Shown here: positions 59,506 through 64,000 of the stretch, piece by piece
How positions within the stretch are numbered: the first letter of the stretch is position 1
How the letters are laid out: each line of letters opens with the position of its first letter
Assembly: GCA_937898625.1 (NCBI GenBank)
Contig: CALEJF010000010.1
Location: 48,902-112,901 of the forward strand
Reading direction: 5' to 3'
Origin: an uncultured Clostridia bacterium
GTDB taxonomy: Bacteria > Bacillota > Clostridia > Oscillospirales > Acutalibacteraceae
DNA: 64,000 nucleotides
Notes under the pieces: model-generated
What the model was told of the DNA's origin: nothing
Databases searched by the model: none
The model's input: only the letters and a program-made list of their open reading frames with translations
Position numbers and translations under genes: made by a program

Positions 59506-62001
59506 ATGATTGAGAATAAAATTCACATAGCATACGGTTTTCATGTTAACTGTTATCACTCTTACCGTGGGGATACTAACGACAATTTAGGTTTTGGCTC
59601 GGATATAAGGATTATCAGAAAAACCCTTGATATTCTTACAAGATTTAATGAACAAGGTATTCCTGTAAAGGGTACTTGGGATACAGAAAACTTTTTCTCT
59701 TTACAAAAAATTCTGCCTGAATATGCTCCTGATATCATTGAAAAGATGAAGGAAAGAGTAGAAAAATATGGTGACGAGAATATCATAATGGGATATAACA
59801 ATGGTGCTTTGTCCGCTATGACAGAGGATGAATTCTGCGAAAGCATCAACCTTGCCATTACTAATCCTGATGGTAGTGGACTTAACGATATTTTTGGCAC
59901 TTGTGAAAAAATTGTCCGTCCGCAGGAGGTTATGTTTACCCCCTCACAAGTGAGTTTGTATAACAAGTTAGGTATTAAAGCACTTTGTCTTTATTACAGT
60001 TGTGTACCTTTTGATGCATTCAAAACAATTATTCCAAAACTTTCCGATGAAGAGGCATTCAACCCACTCACCTACACTTACAATGGTGAGAGTATGACAA
60101 TTATCCCTACATACTCAAACTCCGACATTTGTGATGCGGGTTGTCTTCGTGCCTGGGTTAAGGATTTGCGTAAAAAACAGGAAAGTGGCGAAATCAACAA
60201 CGACCTTTTACTCTTTATCAATATGGATGCAGATGCAATTTTCTGGGAAACTGTTGATATGGGTAAAATGACGGGCAAAATCGCTAATACTGACGGTATT
60301 CACGGTCTTGTGGCTGAAGTTGCTGACTTACCTTATATTGTTTTTGACACTCCCGGTGGATATATTAAAAACCACAAACCTATTGGTAAAATCAAATTCA
60401 CTCACGATACTGCTGATGGTAATTTTACGGGATACGCTTCCTGGTCTGAAAAACCATTCAATAGAAAAATATGGACAAGAATTGAAAGAGCAAGAGCTAT
60501 GTCAAAGGTTACAAGTGATCGTGATATGCTTTCTCCGTCATTCCAAAATCGTGTTTTATTGCTCTCCACTACTCACTTTGGTCTTGCAACCCCTGTGCTT
60601 AACATTCAAAGAGAGAAAACTGCACTCGATTTAAGTGACAAAGTTATTGCTGACGAAGTTTCTGCTATGTCTGAAACTAAAAAAATCACAGTTCACAATA
60701 TAACAAATTCATTATTGCAATGTGTTCAAATTGAAATAAAAGAAAAGATTTCAGATATTTCTTGTATGACAGTTAAGGCTCGTGACCTTGAAAGTTATGT
60801 TGCTGTGCCAACATCGGACAATTGTTCTTCTGCATATCTTATGTTGAAATTCAAGAAAAACAAGAAGAAATATGAACTTGAAATCAGGTTTGATGGTGAA
60901 AATAAAAATCCTACATTTAAAAATCTTCTTGAAACACCGCGTATGTCAATTATGTTTTCACCTAATGGCAATATTGCTTTTGCACATTGTGACGGAAGAA
61001 AAATCGGTGATTATGATTTCTTGCAATCATATATCACTTACGGAAAGAAAAAATATAGTTTTGAAAATGCAGTTACTCTTCCCCTTTCAGTTGGTGGTAG
61101 TGGCGAAGGTGTGAGAATTCAGGGTGAAATTCACTTGCCAAAAGAGATTAAATCGGGTAGTTACACTTTTGATTTCTTTAAAACTGATTTTTCCGATGCC
61201 ATATTTGTTCGCACAACTGTTAATTACCCATACACAGCAGAAACTACATCCATTTCAACTGAAAATTCTGCTCTTGGCAGATACAGTGATATGAGATGGA
61301 AAGAAACTGTACCATTCCAAATTACACCTACACTTAATGGCGATATTTCAGTAATCAAGCGAAACTTTATGGGTGATATTTCATCATTCAGGACACAGAG
61401 TTTCCCTGAATGTGACGAGAAAAACCAAAAAGTTGACTCATTTAATCATCAATTAACAGGTGGATTTGTAGGTCTTTATGACGAAAACGGTGGTATTGTT
61501 GTTGCCAATGCTCGTCAGGTGCTTTCTTCTATGGCCCATTGTCCCATGAGATTGGAAAAGGATAAAACTGTAAGAATGAATCCTTTTGGCACATATTATG
61601 GTGAGCAAAGACATCATTTCAGCCGTGCAAATGACGAAATTCTTGACACATATAATCTTGTTGCAGCACAAGGTAAGAGCATTGCTCCGTCATATAACGG
61701 AAGTTCTGAAACTGCGATTTTTGGTATTTATCCAATGGCAAAGGACGGACTTTCGGACAGTGAAAAACAAGAAATCTGTGCTTTTGCAGATGGTGCTTTA
61801 ATTACTGCACCTGAAAGTGAGAATATTGCGCCATTCACAAACGATAACATAACACTCCGAGATGCTAATGCAGACGGAATAAATGAAAAAGATTTGAAAA
61901 ATCCTATTATGACTGGTATGTCAGGTAACCTTGGAAAATACATCACCAAGGGTGTTAAGGCGATTACTCATATTGTTACAACGCAGATTAAGGCAAAATA
62001 A
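59506..62001 (+). CDS. Large protein with a GH57/GH38-like N-terminal domain
   Basis: An 831-residue cytoplasmic protein. The first 270 residues (HIAYGFHVNCYHSYRGDTND, GIPVKGTWDTENFFSL, NDLLLFINMDADAIFW) look like the (beta/alpha)7 barrel of GH57, GH38 or polysaccharide-deacetylase-like enzymes. The rest is beta-rich, with repeated strands resembling the C-terminal domains of GH38 mannosidases. I could not assign a family or catalytic residues. SD AAGGAG precedes ATG 59506. A GntR-type regulator gene follows about 65 bases after the stop. Confidence 0.55.
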   Translation: MIENKIHIAYGFHVNCYHSYRGDTNDNLGFGSDIRIIRKTLDILTRFNEQGIPVKGTWDTENFFSLQKILPEYAPDIIEKMKERVEKYGDENIIMGYNNGALSAMTEDEFCESINLAITNPDGSGLNDIFGTCEKIVRPQEVMFTPSQVSLYNKLGIKALCLYYSCVPFDAFKTIIPKLSDEEAFNPLTYTYNGESMTIIPTYSNSDICDAGCLRAWVKDLRKKQESGEINNDLLLFINMDADAIFWETVDMGKMTGKIANTDGIHGLVAEVADLPYIVFDTPGGYIKNHKPIGKIKFTHDTADGNFTGYASWSEKPFNRKIWTRIERARAMSKVTSDRDMLSPSFQNRVLLLSTTHFGLATPVLNIQREKTALDLSDKVIADEVSAMSETKKITVHNITNSLLQCVQIEIKEKISDISCMTVKARDLESYVAVPTSDNCSSAYLMLKFKKNKKKYELEIRFDGENKNPTFKNLLETPRMSIMFSPNGNIAFAHCDGRKIGDYDFLQSYITYGKKKYSFENAVTLPLSVGGSGEGVRIQGEIHLPKEIKSGSYTFDFFKTDFSDAIFVRTTVNYPYTAETTSISTENSALGRYSDMRWKETVPFQITPTLNGDISVIKRNFMGDISSFRTQSFPECDEKNQKVDSFNHQLTGGFVGLYDENGGIVVANARQVLSSMAHCPMRLEKDKTVRMNPFGTYYGEQRHHFSRANDEILDTYNLVAAQGKSIAPSYNGSSETAIFGIYPMAKDGLSDSEKQEICAFADGALITAPESENIAPFTNDNITLRDANADGINEKDLKNPIMTGMSGNLGKYITKGVKAITHIVTTQIKAK

Positions 62002-62066
62002 TCTTTGCAATTTTTTATAATTTGTTGTATAGTAGGTTTTAATATTTCTTGATTGGGGAATGTTTT

Positions 62067-62753
62067 ATGGAAAATTTATCACAGAGAATTGCCGAAACAC
62101 TCAAAAAAATGATTGTTGAGGAACATAAATATAATTATGGTGAAAAGTTACCTAATGAAAATGAGCTTTCACAAGAATTAGGTGTTAGCCGTACTACCTT
62201 GCGTGAGGCTATTCGTACTCTTATTTCAAACGGTGTGCTTGTGGTTAAACGCGGTAAGGGTACTTTTGTTGCGGAAGAGATTGACCAGTATTCACAGAAC
62301 ATTGAAGTAAATGACTTTTTAAAGAAGAAGGTAACTCTCCGCGACTTATACGAAACCCGTCTTATTTTTGAGCCTGAAGCAGCAGCACTTGCTTGCAAGC
62401 GCGCAACTGATGATGAAATTGCAGAAATATTAAGACTTGGTGAAATTTGTCAGAATGAAATAAAAAAAGACCCATCCGGGAAGAAACGAATTGAATCCGA
62501 AAGTTCTTTCCACGGTGCAATTCTCAAAGCATCACACAATGAATTTTTAGGGCAATTCCTCCCCATACTTACAAACACAATTCAAAAAACAATTGAATTA
62601 AATTATAATCTTGAAAACATTGCCGAGGAAGCATACAAGGACCATATTATGATTATGAAATTCCTTGAAAAGAGGGATATTGTGGGTGTTAAAAGTGCTG
62701 TTACTATTCACCTGCACCACGCAATGCTCAATGAACAAATTTCTTTTGAATAA
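62067..62753 (+). CDS. FadR-subfamily GntR regulator
   Basis: A 228-residue regulator. The winged helix shows YGEKLPNENELSQELGVSRTTLREAIRTLISNG and KRGKGTFVAEE. The C-terminal FCD domain has the metal or effector ligands in TRLIFEPEAAALACKRA, SFHGAILKASHNEFL and VTIHLHHAML. ATG 62067 is preferred over the frame beginning at 62049 because GGGGAATG sits in front. FadR-type proteins bind TNGTNNNACNA. Two such sites lie 45-80 bases after its stop, across the ilvC promoter, so ilvC is its likely target. Confidence 0.92.
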   Translation: MENLSQRIAETLKKMIVEEHKYNYGEKLPNENELSQELGVSRTTLREAIRTLISNGVLVVKRGKGTFVAEEIDQYSQNIEVNDFLKKKVTLRDLYETRLIFEPEAAALACKRATDDEIAEILRLGEICQNEIKKDPSGKKRIESESSFHGAILKASHNEFLGQFLPILTNTIQKTIELNYNLENIAEEAYKDHIMIMKFLEKRDIVGVKSAVTIHLHHAMLNEQISFE

Positions 62754-62768
62754 TTTCTAAAAAAGGTA

Positions 62769-62834
62769 TTGACAATTTATTTTTATCATATATAATATGT
62801 TGTATGACAACATAAATGAGATGTCAAACAACAT
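62769..62834 (+). promoter_or_regulatory. ilvC promoter with tandem FadR-type operators
   Basis: TTGACA (62769-62774), 16-base spacer, TATAAT (62791-62796). Operator 1, ATGTTGT-ATG-ACAACAT (62797-62813), is a perfect 7-base dyad containing TTGTATGACAA and starts right after the -10. Operator 2, ATGTCAAACAACAT (62821-62834), is a weaker copy about two helical turns downstream. Repression by the adjacent regulator is the simplest model. Confidence 0.8.
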
Positions 62835-62862
62835 ATTATTTTTATTTTAGGAGATTTTTATT

Positions 62863-63888
62863 ATGTCACAGCAAAGAATGTTCTATCAACAGGATTGTAA
62901 TTTAGGTTTATTGGACGGCAAGACTATTGCAGTTATCGGTTACGGTAGCCAAGGTCATGCTCACGCTCTTAATGCTAAAGAGTCAGGTTGTAATGTTATT
63001 ATCGGTCTTTACGAAGGCAGTAAGTCATGGGCAAAGGCTGAAAAACAAGGCTTTGAAGTTTACACAGCAGCTGAAGCAGCAAAAAAAGCTGACATCATTA
63101 TGATTCTTATCAACGATGAATTACAGGCTGATATGTATAAGAAAGATATTGAACCAAACCTTAAAGAGGGCGATATGCTTATGTTCGCTCACGGTTTCAA
63201 TGTTCATTTTGGTTGTATTACTCCACCAAAATTCGTTGACGTTACTATGATTGCTCCAAAAGGACCCGGTCATACAGTTCGTTCAGAATATCAGGCAGGC
63301 AAAGGTGTTCCTTGTCTTGTTGCTGTTCATCAGGACGCATCAGGTCAGGCTCTTGATAAGGCTCTTGCATATGCACTTGCTATCGGCGGTGCTCGTGCAG
63401 GTGTTCTTGAAACAGATTTCAGAACAGAAACAGAAACAGACCTTTTCGGTGAGCAAGCAGTTCTTTGCGGTGGTGTTTGTGCTCTTATGCAAGCAGGTTT
63501 TGAAACACTTTGCGAAGCAGGTTATGACCCAAGAAATGCTTACTTTGAATGTATTCACGAAATGAAGCTCATCGTTGACCTTATTTACCAGAGTGGTTTC
63601 GCAGGTATGAGATATTCAATTTCAAATACTGCTGAATACGGCGACTACATCACAGGTCCAAAAATCATTACTGACGAAACAAAGAAAGCTATGAAGAAGA
63701 TTCTTTCTGACATTCAGGATGGTTCATTTGCAAAAGAATTCTTGCTTGATATGTCACCTGCAGGTCGTCAGGTTCACTTCAAGGCTATGAGAAAGTTAGC
63801 TGCTGAACATCCTGCAGAACAGGTTGGCGAAGAAGTTAGAAAGCTTTACAGCTGGAACAACGAAGAAGACAAGTTCATCAACAACTAA
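62863..63888 (+). CDS. ilvC: Ketol-acid reductoisomerase
   Basis: A 341-residue class I KARI. The Rossmann motif is VIGYGSQGHAHALN, FAHGFNVHFG and APKGPGHTVRSEYQAG are family motifs, and the metal/catalytic block has TETDLFGEQAVLCGG and ECIHEMKLIVDLIY. It isomerises and reduces 2-acetolactate or acetohydroxybutyrate on the way to valine, leucine and isoleucine. SD TAGGAGA precedes ATG 62863. Its control region carries two FadR-type operators. Confidence 0.97.
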   Translation: MSQQRMFYQQDCNLGLLDGKTIAVIGYGSQGHAHALNAKESGCNVIIGLYEGSKSWAKAEKQGFEVYTAAEAAKKADIIMILINDELQADMYKKDIEPNLKEGDMLMFAHGFNVHFGCITPPKFVDVTMIAPKGPGHTVRSEYQAGKGVPCLVAVHQDASGQALDKALAYALAIGGARAGVLETDFRTETETDLFGEQAVLCGGVCALMQAGFETLCEAGYDPRNAYFECIHEMKLIVDLIYQSGFAGMRYSISNTAEYGDYITGPKIITDETKKAMKKILSDIQDGSFAKEFLLDMSPAGRQVHFKAMRKLAAEHPAEQVGEEVRKLYSWNNEEDKFINN

Positions 63889-63907
63889 TTCATCACATAA
63901 AAAGATT

Positions 63908-63941
63908 AAGAGTACGGAATTTGGTTTCCGTACTCTTTTTT
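63908..63941 (+). terminator. ilvC terminator
   Basis: Stem AAGAGTACGGAA / TTCCGTACTCTT (63908-63937) followed by TTTT. Confidence 0.93.
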
Positions 63942-63945
63942 GTAG

Positions 63946-64000
63946 TTATTCAATTATAAGTTTACCGTCAGCATCAACATTGTAATGACCGACTGTGATT
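63946..64000 (-). CDS. C-terminal end of a minus-strand gene cut by the window edge
   Basis: On the minus strand the last 55 bases read in one frame as ITVGHYNVDADGKLIIE followed by TAA (63948-63946), and the ilvC terminator lies beyond. The YNVDADGKL pattern appears in extracellular repeat proteins, but the visible part is too short for a function. Confidence 0.55.
   Translation of the reverse strand, partial: ITVGHYNVDADGKLIIE

Overview
The window is AT-rich DNA from a spore-former-lineage member of the Bacillota (class Clostridia). An Oscillospiraceae/Ruminococcaceae-type gut bacterium is the most likely source. Supporting evidence: a spo0A gene with a 0A box, a Cheo-type LexA site before recA, two T-box leaders, a tRNA gene with encoded CCA, tRNA-dependent amidation genes (GatCAB), BspA-type leucine-rich repeats, and many glycan-degrading enzymes. 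Coding density is high, SD sequences are strong, and most operons end in clear hairpin-plus-T terminators. The species cannot be named from the sequence.

Layout. 1-6150: end of an upstream gene, an alkaline-phosphatase-superfamily protein, a GH43-like protein, a BlaI/M56-peptidase/membrane-protein sensor operon with a double operator, and an anchored alpha/beta hydrolase. 6250-15110: GH3 beta-glucosidase with swapped domain order, ketopantoate-reductase-like protein, AI-2E family transporter, DUF1846 protein and a flavin/Fe-S enoate reductase. 15300-19640: a four-gene minus-strand operon (radical SAM, iron alcohol dehydrogenase, M20 peptidase, SDR). 19790-24350: PlsC-type acyltransferase, an unannotated Asn-rich miniprotein, a GNAT_C-like acyltransferase, esterase and Gfo/Idh oxidoreductase. 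24630-28990: GH2, methyltransferase, aldo/keto reductase and GH43 in one operon.

29000-35040 is the most interesting part. A T-box leader whose specifier loop appears to read AAC (Asn) controls a fused AspRS-GatC gene followed by gatA and gatB. The AspRS part carries His31-Gly-Gly, as in non-discriminating enzymes. This looks like a covalently tethered Asn transamidosome, although the GatA has lost the canonical GGSS amidase motif. cysK is next to it. A second T-box (Cys specifier, UGGA acceptor bulge) controls cysE-cysS at 52040-54400.

35160-46680: galT, MFS permease, tRNA-Leu(CAG) with a duplicated 5' end, GH13 glucosidase, a secreted propeller-like protein, a permease remnant, an LRR protein coupled to a 12-TM transporter, and a HAD phosphatase. 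Two arrays of mini-hairpins joined by 8-9 nt linkers fill the convergent intergenic gaps at 36.7 and 42.6 kb. 46680-51430: mntP, spo0A, and an ABC-type permease plus adaptor without an ATPase gene. 51550-58060: lipoprotein, cysS, cysE, and the SOS-controlled recA-recX-rimO-pgsA operon. 58250-64000: rpmB, small membrane protein, NifX-like metal protein, a large unassigned glycosidase-like protein, a FadR-type regulator next to an operator pair, ilvC, and the end of a minus-strand gene.
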